A stretch of DNA of 19,495 nucleotides from Myxococcota bacterium (GTDB taxonomy: Bacteria; Myxococcota_C; UBA6777), in contig JAKLKB010000158.1 in assembly GCA_023150835.1 (NCBI GenBank), forward strand, positions 1 through 19,495. The letters run 5' to 3'. Positions 6,777 to 14,821 of the stretch are shown here, piece after piece. Each line of letters starts with the position of its first letter. Position 1 is the stretch's first letter. Below the pieces are notes generated by a model. That model saw only the letters and a program-made list of their open reading frames with translations, was not told the origin of the DNA and ran no database searches. The position numbers were made by a program, and so were the translations under genes.

Positions 6777-9700
6777 ATGCAGAGACGAATGCGACGTCTG
6801 GCGTCTTGGAGCGCGGTGAGCTTTGTGCTGATCGCGCTGGCATGGACGCTTAGAGCATCTGCACAAGAAAAGCCCATACAAGCAGATCCTCTGTTTGCGG
6901 GTCTGCCGCCGATGCGTGCTACAGGCCAAGAAGTCTTTTTTAATTTTCGCCCGGGCCCCAATCCTCCCGGGAATATCGACACCCGAACCCAGATCTCTTT
7001 TCCGCCGCCCGCACCTCCCAAGCAACGGGCAACCGCCCCGCAAGTCAAGCCCAAGCCCTTGCGCGTGTTGCGCATTCAGCCCACAGGCGATGCCCAACTG
7101 GTCGGATCTGTGAGCGTCACCTTCAACCAGCCGATGATCCCGTTGGCGGCCTTGCAGGATGTGCGCAAGTTTCCGATCCCTTTTACGCTTGATCCCCAAC
7201 CTCCCGGGCAATTTCGCTGGCTTGGTGTAAGTACCGTGTCTTTTGTTCCAAAAGATCGGATGCCATTTGCGACAGAATATGAAGTCGTGATCCCCAAAGG
7301 TACGAAAGCCAACAGCGGCGTTTCGCTGGATCAGGAGGTACGCCAACGTTTTACGACGCCACGTCCGCAGGTGATCCGTTCGTTGCCTTATGCCTCAGAT
7401 TACTATCGCACCGATCTTTCGCCGATCTTGGCGTACGCCTTTAACCAACGCATCGATATCAAGCGCACAGCCCGAGCTTTTTCGTTGTACGGTCCCGCAG
7501 GAAAAGAACCTGTGCGGCTGCTGTCTACGAGCGAATGGAAAAAAGATCCTCGCTATGCAAATCAACTGCGCTATTGGGGGCCTGAAGATCGCCTCATCGC
7601 GTTTGCTCTCAAGCGCAAGCTGCGCAAAGACAGACGTTATGAGGCTTCTTTTCGTGCGGGTTTAACGGGCGCAGAAGGCCCACTTCCGATGATCAACGCA
7701 TGGAAAGGAAAGTTTCGGACTTACGGGCCTTTGCGCGTGAAGCGCGCACGTTGTTCGAGTGAACAGCGCTATGCGTTGTTTTTTACGCACTGTCGGCCTG
7801 AAGGGTCGATCTGGATCGAACTCACCAACGGCCTTGTGTATTCGCCTGAAAACGAGAAGAACATCGAAGTCTATCCCAAAAAAGGCGTCTATGCGCGCAT
7901 TAGCGGCTCCTACATTTATGTTTCGGGGGAAGACGGGCTGTTGCCGCCTGAGTCGACGATCCGTATTCGTCTGAAAAGAAATCTCAAAGATTCGTATGGA
8001 CAGCGTCTTGGCTCGGATTATAGCGTTTCATTTTCGACGACAGAGGCCCAACCGTATCTGCATCTACCGCAAGGCGGCATCGTGGCTTTGGAAGCCAAAG
8101 GGCCACAGCGGATGATGTTGAGGATGCGAAATATTCCAGAGTTTCGCTTGCGCGTGGTTCCTGTCGAAGAAGGCAGCATCAAGCGCTGGCGCGAGTATAT
8201 CGGCCAAGTCCAACAAAGCCGATATCGCGATACTGATCCGCTGGAAAACGAAAATCCGTTGGCGGATCGTTCGTATCGGCTTGGGAAAAAGGGTGGAAAA
8301 GAAGTCCGATATGAGGTGGATTTTTCGGATTTATTAAAGGGTCAACAAGGATGGTTTTTTTGCTTGATCACGGCCCCCAAACTGGCGGAGCGTTCTCGTT
8401 GGTATTCGCCGCATCGTGCGTTGCTGGTGCAGATCACAGATGTTGGTTTGACGGCGCGTTATGGACCCGACAAGATCGTCTTGATGGCGACAAGCATTCA
8501 AGGTGGAAAACCGCTCAAAAAGGCGGAGGTTCGGCTGATCTCGTATGAAAGCGGCACGACTTTGTGGCAAGGCAGGACGGATGCGCAAGGCGTGGCGATG
8601 GCACCGGGTGTCCGGCAGATGACGTCTTCGGAGCGCACTGCGTATGTGTTGATCGCAGGACCGAAGGAAGATCGCTCGTTTTTGATCTTGGAGGGCGGCG
8701 GTTACGGTGCGGTGGGTTATGTGTCGGGTTATCGGCGTTATAGTCAACCGAACACGACGTCGACGGAGACGATGTTTTTCTTTACAGAGCGAGAGCCTCA
8801 TAAACCCGGTGAGACGGTGTATTTGCGCGGTATCTTGCGCACAACGCTGACGACACCGAGCGGAACGCTGCGCAAGTGGGCTGGAACGAATACGCTCAGT
8901 TATCTGATCCGCACACCGCGCTGGCAAACCTTCAAAAAAGGCGAGATGCAGATCGGCGAAGATGGGAGCTTTTCGCTGAGCATCCCGACAAAAGAAAGCG
9001 CGGATCTTGGGAACTATCAAGTCCAAGTGACCGTCGGAACGCGCACGTTTTACCACAACTTTCAGATCCAAGCCTATCGTGCGCCAGAATACAAAGTGGA
9101 TGTCAAAACGGGCAACGGTCCGTTCTTCTTTGATCAAAAAGTCGCGGCAGTAATCGAGGGCCGTTATTTCTTTGGTGCGCCGATGACGGAAGCCTCGGTC
9201 AATTGGACGCTACGCCGAAAAGCAGGGAGTTTTACACCTCCAAACCAACCCGCAGGATTTCATTTTGGCAAGCGCGTGTATCACTACGGTGGTTGGATGC
9301 CACATTACGGCTATCGAGGCCGTCGTTATGGCGGGTATTATCGGCGTCATAGCTACGCAGGACAGCAGATCAGTAGCGGCAGCGGAAAACTCGACAAACG
9401 CGGAAACTTGGAAGTACTGGTCGGTTTGGAGCGGGGCGGCATGGAGAGCGTTGGGGCGTTTACGTTGGAGGCGCAAGTCTATGATCAAAATCGCCAATCC
9501 ATCGCGGGGCGCAAAACCATCCTTGCTCATCGTTCAGCTTTTTATCTTGGGTTGCGTACGAAAACATCGCTAATTCAAGCAGGGAAAAAACTGGAAGTGG
9601 AAAGCGTTTTGGTGGGGACCGATGGAAAGCGCGTTGTGGGGCGTCCTTACAGCATCGAGGCTGTACGCTTTGTGAGTGAACGCAAAGTGGTCAAGGTGGG

Positions 9701-12700
9701 GCAACGTGAGACCTTCCAGTACACCTCAAAGCGTGTGGTGGAAGCAAGCTGCAAACCGACGTCTGCCGAAGAGATCCAACGCTGTGCGCTGCAATTGAAA
9801 AAGGCAGGTTCCTATACGCTCGAAGCCAAGGTCAAAGACGGACAAGGACGAGAGGCGTTGACGGAGGCGCGTGTGTATGTGTTTGGGCCGGGCTATGTGC
9901 CTTGGAAGAACAAACAGCCCGGAACCATCGAGCTTGTGGCGGATCGAACAGAGTATCATCCCGGTCAGACGGCGCGGATCTTGGTGAAGTCACCGTTTCG
10001 GCGTTCGCGAGGGCTGTTGACCATCGAGCGCAACGGGATCGCAGAGCATCGCGTGATCGAGTTCAAGGGTTCTGCGCAAGCCGTGAAAGTGCCGATCCGT
10101 TCGGAGTATCTGCCCAACGTGTATGTTTCGCTGGTCTTGGTTCAAGGGCGCGTCAAGATCCCTGCCGATCAAGGGGGCGAAGAGAACGAAGACGATCCCG
10201 GACGTCCCGCTTCTGCGTTTGGACAAGTCAATCTCAAAGTGTCTCTCACCGAAAAGCAGATCCGTGTGGGGATTCAAGCCCAGCCCAACCCGATCCGTCC
10301 GAGCGGTGAACTCGATGTCAACCTTGCGATCACCGATCACAAAGGGCGCGGTGTGGCGTCCGTTGTGACCGTCGCATTGGTCGACGAAGGCGTGCTGTCT
10401 TTGCTTGGTTTCCAGACCCCGAACCCGCTGAATCATTTTTATACACAGCGTCCTGCGTGGGCTGTGATGCAAGATCTGCGTTTGCAGCTATTACGCCGCC
10501 TGCCCAAGAAAAAAGTCCTCACACGCCGAGAAAAGATGCGCAACGGTCTTAAACAGGACAAAGCCAAAGAAGAAGCGCACGACAACGACCGACCCACCGC
10601 GACGATCCAGCTTTCAGGAAGTACAGGGTACGGAAAGGGCGGTGGTGGACGTTCTTTCAAGCGTAGTGCGGCCAAGTCTTTGGCTTTTGCTCCGCCGGCA
10701 CCCGTGGCTGCGGAGAGGGCTGCTGCGCCCGGAGGCGGGATGGGAGCCGCAGCACAACCGATCGCGGTTCGGACGAATTTTGCGACGACGGCATACTACA
10801 AAGCCTCCGTTCAAACCGACCGCTACGGTAAGGCCAGCATGAAGATCAAGATGCCCGACAACTTGACGACGTTTCGTCTGATGGTGGTGGCGATGGATGT
10901 AGAAGAAGCGGATCGCTTTGGCAACGGGGAAGCGCAGATCACGGTACGCAAACCATTGTTGTTGCGCCCAGCACTTCCGCGCTTTGCAAACTACGGCGAT
11001 CAATTTGAAGCCGCCGTCGTCATCAACAACGAGACCGCAAAAGACGGCGAAGTCCAAGTGATCGCACGCGGCATCAACATCCGCTTTTTGGCAGGCCAGA
11101 GAAGGGCCGTCAACGTCAAAGCGGGCGAAGCCAAAGAAGTCCGATTCTTGGTCAAAGTCGTTCAAACAGGCATCGCACGCATCCAGTTTGCGGCAGCTTT
11201 GGAGGCTGAGCGTGATGCGGTCGAATCACAGATCCCGATCTTGGTCCCCGCAACCGCCGAAGCTTTCGCAACATACGGCACCACCAACGGCTCTGTGGCA
11301 CAGCAAATTAAGCCACCCGCCGATGCGCTTCCGTTATTTGGTGGTCTCAAAGTCTCGGTCTCTTCGACAGCGTTGACGGGCCTTGAAGATGCTGTGCGTT
11401 ATCTGATCTCGTATCCGTTCGAGTGTACCGAGCAAACCGCAAGTCGTGCGATGCCGATCTTTGCGCTCAACAAGATCCTTCCCGCCTTTAAGATCGGAAA
11501 AATCGACGATGAAACCAAGATGAAAGCGCTTGCAGAATCGGCGATCGCCAAGCTGGCGAGAGCGCAGCGTTATGACGGTGGTTGGGGCTTTTGGAGCGGC
11601 TCGGATCGGTCGAGCTTGTGGATCTCTTCGTACGTGGCTTACGCTTTGTTGCGTGGTCGTGCAGCGGGCTACAGCGTGCCGCCGATGGCCTTGAGTCGCG
11701 CCCAAAGCTTTTTGAATTACCGTTTAACGTATGGGGCTTGGGCCTATCCTTGGGAGGCGAAATCGTACGCAACCCACGCTCTGGCTTTGTTGGTATTGTC
11801 GGAGATGCGGGCCTTTCCGATCAACGCCATCGACAAAGTGTATGCGCATCGCGATGAGTTACCGTTGTTTGCGAAGGCTTGGATGATCAGCGTCTTTCAT
11901 CGCCAAGATCCCCAAGACAGCCGTATCGAGGCCTTGTTGACCGTGTTGCGCAATCGTGCCGAAGAGACCGCAAGCGCGATCCGATTCGCAGAAGGCCAGA
12001 CCGAAAGTTTGCGTCTGTTGATGCACTCGGATGATCGGAGCAATGCGATCATCTTGATGGCCTTGCTGGAGGCCCGCCCCAAGGACAGCATGATCCCCAA
12101 GATCGTGCGCGGCTTGATCCAATCGCGGATTCGCGGCCATTGGTCCACCACCCAAGGCAACGCTTATGCGATGCTCGGTCTTTCTCAGTATTACAACGTC
12201 TATGAAAAAGTCGAGCCAGACTTTACCTTGCAAAGCTGGTTAGGCAACGGATATCTCGGCCAATACACTTTCCAAGGCCGTTCGATGACTATCCAAGAGC
12301 AGCAGATCCCGATGTCGTTCTTGCAAAAGCAAGGACAACAAGACTTGGTTCTCGCCAAGCAAGGAGCGGGACGCTTGTATTATCGGCTTGGTTTGCGCTA
12401 TGCACCACGTTCGCTAAAGCTCGATGCCGAAGAACAGGGCTTTTCCGTCTCGCGTACCTACGAGCCGATCGACAAGCCCGACAGCGTCAAACGCGGAGCC
12501 GATGGAAAGTGGATCTTCAAAGCAGGTCATTATGTCCGTGTGCGTCTGCGGGTGATCGCAACAGGCGATCGCTATTATACGGCGGTCGTCGATCCGCTGC
12601 CTGCGGGCCTTGAAGCCGTCAACCTCGCCTTCAAAACATCGGCCTCCAGCGCGCTCGCAAATGCCACCGACGATCGTTTTTATGATTCGCGTTCGTGGTA

Positions 12701-12923
12701 CAGCTTCTTTGCTTTCTCTCACCAAGAAAAACGCGATAGCATGGTGGTCTTGTTTGCTGATCGCCTTCCTGCGGGGGTTTATGAGTACACCTATGTTGCA
12801 CGGGCCACGACTATCGGGGACTTTGTTGTGCCGCCCACCCGCGCAGAAGAGATGTACCAGCCCGAAACCTTTGGCCGCACCGCCACGATGTTCGCCAAAG
12901 TGATCGAAGCCGAGAAACCCTAA
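6777..12923 (+). CDS. Bacterial alpha-2-macroglobulin family protein with thioester
   Basis: At 2048 residues this is larger than the roughly 1,650-residue E. coli-type protein. Such proteins trap attacking proteases: cleavage of a bait segment exposes a reactive thioester that binds the attacker. The signal peptide ends near ASA-Q (A29) with no lipobox, so the product is soluble or loosely held rather than lipid-anchored. Visible landmarks are Ig-like macroglobulin domains (PGETVYLRG near 677, YHPGQT near 1062), VALVDEGVLSL near 1202, a basic then Gly/Ala/Pro-rich low-complexity stretch at about 1243-1328 that could be the bait, and FATTAYYKA at 1335. The thioester motif C1550-T-E-Q is intact, with DGGWGFW at 1600 in the helical thioester domain. 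The C-terminus (RLPAGVYEYTYVARAT...PPTRAEEMY) is typical, so the gene is complete. A Tyr/Gly/Arg-rich stretch occurs at about 835-860. No penicillin-binding protein 1C gene is adjacent. Confidence 0.93.
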   Translation: MQRRMRRLASWSAVSFVLIALAWTLRASAQEKPIQADPLFAGLPPMRATGQEVFFNFRPGPNPPGNIDTRTQISFPPPAPPKQRATAPQVKPKPLRVLRIQPTGDAQLVGSVSVTFNQPMIPLAALQDVRKFPIPFTLDPQPPGQFRWLGVSTVSFVPKDRMPFATEYEVVIPKGTKANSGVSLDQEVRQRFTTPRPQVIRSLPYASDYYRTDLSPILAYAFNQRIDIKRTARAFSLYGPAGKEPVRLLSTSEWKKDPRYANQLRYWGPEDRLIAFALKRKLRKDRRYEASFRAGLTGAEGPLPMINAWKGKFRTYGPLRVKRARCSSEQRYALFFTHCRPEGSIWIELTNGLVYSPENEKNIEVYPKKGVYARISGSYIYVSGEDGLLPPESTIRIRLKRNLKDSYGQRLGSDYSVSFSTTEAQPYLHLPQGGIVALEAKGPQRMMLRMRNIPEFRLRVVPVEEGSIKRWREYIGQVQQSRYRDTDPLENENPLADRSYRLGKKGGKEVRYEVDFSDLLKGQQGWFFCLITAPKLAERSRWYSPHRALLVQITDVGLTARYGPDKIVLMATSIQGGKPLKKAEVRLISYESGTTLWQGRTDAQGVAMAPGVRQMTSSERTAYVLIAGPKEDRSFLILEGGGYGAVGYVSGYRRYSQPNTTSTETMFFFTEREPHKPGETVYLRGILRTTLTTPSGTLRKWAGTNTLSYLIRTPRWQTFKKGEMQIGEDGSFSLSIPTKESADLGNYQVQVTVGTRTFYHNFQIQAYRAPEYKVDVKTGNGPFFFDQKVAAVIEGRYFFGAPMTEASVNWTLRRKAGSFTPPNQPAGFHFGKRVYHYGGWMPHYGYRGRRYGGYYRRHSYAGQQISSGSGKLDKRGNLEVLVGLERGGMESVGAFTLEAQVYDQNRQSIAGRKTILAHRSAFYLGLRTKTSLIQAGKKLEVESVLVGTDGKRVVGRPYSIEAVRFVSERKVVKVGQRETFQYTSKRVVEASCKPTSAEEIQRCALQLKKAGSYTLEAKVKDGQGREALTEARVYVFGPGYVPWKNKQPGTIELVADRTEYHPGQTARILVKSPFRRSRGLLTIERNGIAEHRVIEFKGSAQAVKVPIRSEYLPNVYVSLVLVQGRVKIPADQGGEENEDDPGRPASAFGQVNLKVSLTEKQIRVGIQAQPNPIRPSGELDVNLAITDHKGRGVASVVTVALVDEGVLSLLGFQTPNPLNHFYTQRPAWAVMQDLRLQLLRRLPKKKVLTRREKMRNGLKQDKAKEEAHDNDRPTATIQLSGSTGYGKGGGGRSFKRSAAKSLAFAPPAPVAAERAAAPGGGMGAAAQPIAVRTNFATTAYYKASVQTDRYGKASMKIKMPDNLTTFRLMVVAMDVEEADRFGNGEAQITVRKPLLLRPALPRFANYGDQFEAAVVINNETAKDGEVQVIARGINIRFLAGQRRAVNVKAGEAKEVRFLVKVVQTGIARIQFAAALEAERDAVESQIPILVPATAEAFATYGTTNGSVAQQIKPPADALPLFGGLKVSVSSTALTGLEDAVRYLISYPFECTEQTASRAMPIFALNKILPAFKIGKIDDETKMKALAESAIAKLARAQRYDGGWGFWSGSDRSSLWISSYVAYALLRGRAAGYSVPPMALSRAQSFLNYRLTYGAWAYPWEAKSYATHALALLVLSEMRAFPINAIDKVYAHRDELPLFAKAWMISVFHRQDPQDSRIEALLTVLRNRAEETASAIRFAEGQTESLRLLMHSDDRSNAIILMALLEARPKDSMIPKIVRGLIQSRIRGHWSTTQGNAYAMLGLSQYYNVYEKVEPDFTLQSWLGNGYLGQYTFQGRSMTIQEQQIPMSFLQKQGQQDLVLAKQGAGRLYYRLGLRYAPRSLKLDAEEQGFSVSRTYEPIDKPDSVKRGADGKWIFKAGHYVRVRLRVIATGDRYYTAVVDPLPAGLEAVNLAFKTSASSALANATDDRFYDSRSWYSFFAFSHQEKRDSMVVLFADRLPAGVYEYTYVARATTIGDFVVPPTRAEEMYQPETFGRTATMFAKVIEAEKP

Positions 12924-13261
12924 CTTTACCGCACTCCTACCCTAAAAATGGACAAAGCACAGCGAGCGTGTCACCGTTTTGGTTGAGCCTTGCGTTGATC
13001 GCGTTTGGTGCGGGCCGTTCCATCTTTCGACCACGAGACACGAGAGTCGGTTGGGACCTGTGGCGTTCAGGGTGGGTCTTTTTTGTTTGAACGGATCGCG
13101 ACGTTTGTTCGACGTTATCGATCGACCACTGCGGCGCAAACGCGGTGGGTTCTTTTTCTTGTGATGGACGATCGAGAAACACATCACAGCAAGCACAAGA
13201 AAAATAGCCTTCTTCAAAGGCGTTCTTTGGAGAAGCAAAAGCAGAAAAAGGAGCAGAAAGT
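12924..13261. other. Gene-free gap between macroglobulin and lipoprotein genes
   Basis: These 338 bp contain short open frames on both strands, but none has a ribosome binding site with protein-like composition. The only structures seen are a weak possible terminator near 13055-13084 and AGGAG (13249-13253), 8 nt before the next start. The promoter of the downstream lipoprotein probably lies here but was not identified. Confidence 0.5.
13055..13084 (+). terminator. Weak candidate intrinsic terminator
   Basis: CCTG-TGGCGTT-CAGG can pair as a short stem, with flanking GACC/GGTC available as an alternative, and six T residues follow (13079-13084). It lies about 130 bp beyond the macroglobulin stop. 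The stem is short, so the call is tentative. Confidence 0.25.
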
Positions 13262-14260
13262 ATGCGTATTCATGGTGTATGGAAAGCGATCTTCGTCGTC
13301 GCGTGCGCTGGTTTGATCAGCGTTGCCACGTTGCAAGGCTGCCCAAGCAATCCCACGACCGAAACAACCACCGAAGCCACGACCGAAACAACCACCGAAG
13401 CCACAACCGAAACGACCACCGAGCCGACTGCGGAACCCACGACCGAGCCGACTGCGGAACCCTCGACCGAACCGAAAGCCGAGCCTTCGACCGAACCGAC
13501 GGCAGAAACCACGACCGAGGCCACCACCGAGGCCATCGCAGACGGCAGCACCGAAGGAAACCCCGAAGCTACCGCTGAAACCTCCACCGAACCCACCGCC
13601 GAAGCGATCCCTGAAGCCGCAGGTCAGCAAAAATTCTCGATTCGTTTGCGTTCGCTCAATCCGCAAGTTCCGCAACAAACTTTTGCGGGAGCCAAAGTGT
13701 GCGAAGAAGGTACACAAAACTGCACCAATACGGACGCCAGCGCAGACGGAAGTCTGATGCTTGACGTCGGAAAAGAAGTCTACATCTCCGTAGAAGGTGC
13801 TTCGAGCGCGCAGCCGATCTTCCCCTTGCGCGTTCCGATCAAGATGCCATCCACCGAGCAAACGTTTGTTTTTTATGTGTTCTTGAACCAAGAAGTCCAA
13901 GGTTTGGCAGGCGTTGCACAGGTCCAAGTCGACCCCGCCAAAGGCATGTTGGGGATCCGTGCGCTCGACACCACAGCGCAGCCCAAAGATGGTGTTTCGT
14001 TTACGATGGATCCCAAAAGTGGCGAAGGCCCCTTTTATCTCGGGTTGACGGGGCTTCCTGACAAGACGCTTACCAAAACGTCGCTTGCAGGAACAGCCTT
14101 TTTTGCCAACACAACGCCCGCAACACCCTTCTTGATCAAAGGCGCACACGCCTCCCTGTCTTGCAAGGGGATTTCGATCGCACACACCGATGCCAACGGT
14201 GATCTCAAACTCACGACGAAGGCGGGCACCCTGACTACCACTTCTGTCATCTGTCAATAA
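13262..14260 (+). CDS. Lipoprotein with Thr/Glu/Pro repeat linker
   Basis: The 332-residue product begins with a signal sequence and a lipobox-like LQGC, placing the lipidated cysteine at C27. Residues 32-95 are an 8-residue repeat of the type TTETTTEA, drifting to TAEPTTEP and TAEPSTEP, which forms an acidic extended stalk. Residues from about 125 look globular and beta-rich. Two stretches (AGAKVCEEG...ADGSLML and AHASLSCKG...DANGDLKL) resemble the strand-turn pattern of carboxypeptidase-regulatory-like Ig folds, and cysteines sit in pairs that could bond. I recognise no family and no enzyme motif, so the function is unknown; a surface-exposed stalk with a binding head is a guess. AGGAG lies 8 nt before the ATG. 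The stalk layout parallels the cysteine-repeat lipoprotein at 3541-5427. Confidence 0.85.
   Translation: MRIHGVWKAIFVVACAGLISVATLQGCPSNPTTETTTEATTETTTEATTETTTEPTAEPTTEPTAEPSTEPKAEPSTEPTAETTTEATTEAIADGSTEGNPEATAETSTEPTAEAIPEAAGQQKFSIRLRSLNPQVPQQTFAGAKVCEEGTQNCTNTDASADGSLMLDVGKEVYISVEGASSAQPIFPLRVPIKMPSTEQTFVFYVFLNQEVQGLAGVAQVQVDPAKGMLGIRALDTTAQPKDGVSFTMDPKSGEGPFYLGLTGLPDKTLTKTSLAGTAFFANTTPATPFLIKGAHASLSCKGISIAHTDANGDLKLTTKAGTLTTTSVICQ
13355..13546 (+). repeat. 24-bp coding tandem repeat (8-residue Thr/Glu unit)
   Basis: About eight units of 24 bp encode TTETTTEA-type octapeptides. The first units are nearly identical in DNA; later units vary to Pro and Ser codons. Because the unit is a multiple of three, copy-number change would alter stalk length without breaking the frame. 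Confidence 0.75.
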
Positions 14261-14284
14261 TCTTAGAATCACGGTCTTTTTTTG

Positions 14285-14324
14285 TGCTCTTCTGCTCTTC
14301 TGCTCTTCTGCTCTTCTGCTCTTC
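14285..14324 (+). repeat. Five perfect tandem copies of TGCTCTTC
   Basis: Five consecutive identical 8-bp units begin 24 bp after the lipoprotein stop codon. This short satellite is non-coding. It can change length by slippage. Confidence 0.9.
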
Positions 14325-14409
14325 TTTGTCCGATCGTTGGACTTGTACGATATCCGAGCGATGTGTGTGTGCGTAGACGCCCTGTGGTTAGGCAGCCACA
14401 CCTGTCTGC

Positions 14410-14548
14410 CCCCATAGGCGTTAGGTGAAGCGGAGGAAAGCCCCCCACCCCGCCCTCCCCCGTGAACAGGGGAGGGAGCGAAAGTCGGAAGCATCGGGGA
14501 TTTTGTTTTTTCATGACGCACGCTGTATGCACGAAATGCAGACGCTGC
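14410..14548 (-). repeat. 139-bp repeat block, right copy
   Basis: This is the exact reverse complement of positions 1-139. It forms the larger part of the insert (14401-14650) that splits the family A element. Identity over the whole block without a mismatch points to recent duplication or gene conversion. Confidence 0.9.
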
Positions 14549-14559
14549 CGTTCCAACTT

Positions 14560-14577
14560 CCCCCCGTTCACGGGGGG
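14560..14577. repeat. GC hairpin CCCCCCG-TTCA-CGGGGGG
   Basis: A perfect 7-bp stem with a TTCA loop lies just outside the 139-bp block. It shares the CCCC-GTTCAC-GGGG core with the hairpin inside that block, so the insert carries two related palindromes. Confidence 0.75.
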
Positions 14578-14625
14578 ATTGAGGGGGGGAGAACAAAAAA
14601 AGGCGATCAAGACCGACTCTACGAG

Positions 14626-14654
14626 GTTTCCACCTTAACAAGGCGCGTATGGGG
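14626..14654 (+). repeat. 29-bp repeat, inverted copy at 19465-19493
   Basis: The sequence beginning GTTTCCACCTTAACAAGG and ending CGCGTATGGGG is the exact reverse complement of 19465-19493. It forms the right edge of the 250-bp insert. Beyond it the two copies differ: here the family A half-hairpin follows, whereas at 19456-19468 the GGGGC-TTT-GCCCC hairpin does. Confidence 0.85.
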
Positions 14655-14698
14655 GCTGCCCCTACATTTGGGCGCACACAATGGGCGGATTTCGTATT

Positions 14699-14811
14699 AT
14701 ATGAAATCCGCAAGATGTGTGATCGAAGGATCGTGCGTAGATGCCCTACGGTTGGGCAGCCACAGGGGGCTGCCCCTACATTTGGGCGCACACAATGGGC
14801 GGATTTCGTAT
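14699..14811. mobile_element. 113-bp MITE-like element, family A, intact copy
   Basis: The ends ATATGAAATCCG (14699-14710) and CGGATTTCGTAT (14800-14811) match at 11 of 12 positions as inverted repeats. The internal hairpin GGGCAGCC-ACAGG-GGGCTGCCC is intact. It lies 10 bp beyond the stop of the minus-strand gene ending at 14822, so the hairpin could mark that transcript's end. Confidence 0.75.
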
Positions 14812-14821
14812 AAGTCCGATG

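Larger units (their letters stand above)
14345..14697. mobile_element. Family A MITE-like element split by a 250-bp insert
   Basis: The outer ends GTACGATATCCG (14345-14356) and CGGATTTCGTAT (14686-14697) are family A terminal repeats. The left half runs to GGCAGCCACA at 14400 and the right half resumes with GGGGGCTGCCCC at 14651. In the uninterrupted copy at 14699-14811 these two sequences are directly joined (CAGCCACA then GGGGGCTG), so 14401-14650 is an insert sitting at the loop of the internal hairpin. The right end stops one base before the next family A copy begins. Confidence 0.75.

Noticed and set aside
12942-13238. Minus-strand open frame starting with a hydrophobic, signal-like segment (LKKAIFLVLAVMCFSIV)
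   Set aside because: The sequence upstream of its ATG is pyrimidine-rich with no ribosome binding site, and the rest of the frame is Arg/Thr/Ser-rich without structure. It would also lie in the leader region of the next gene.
13214-14791. Long open frame on the minus strand (525 codons) across the Thr/Glu-repeat lipoprotein
   Set aside because: It reads antisense through the coding tandem repeat, giving Gly/Phe/Arg strings, and through the non-coding repeats at 14285-14791. The plus-strand gene has a ribosome binding site, signal peptide and lipobox.
949-14811. CRISPR array
   Set aside because: The repeats are few, 113-115 bp long with inverted ends and irregularly dispersed. There are no regular spacers and no cas genes.
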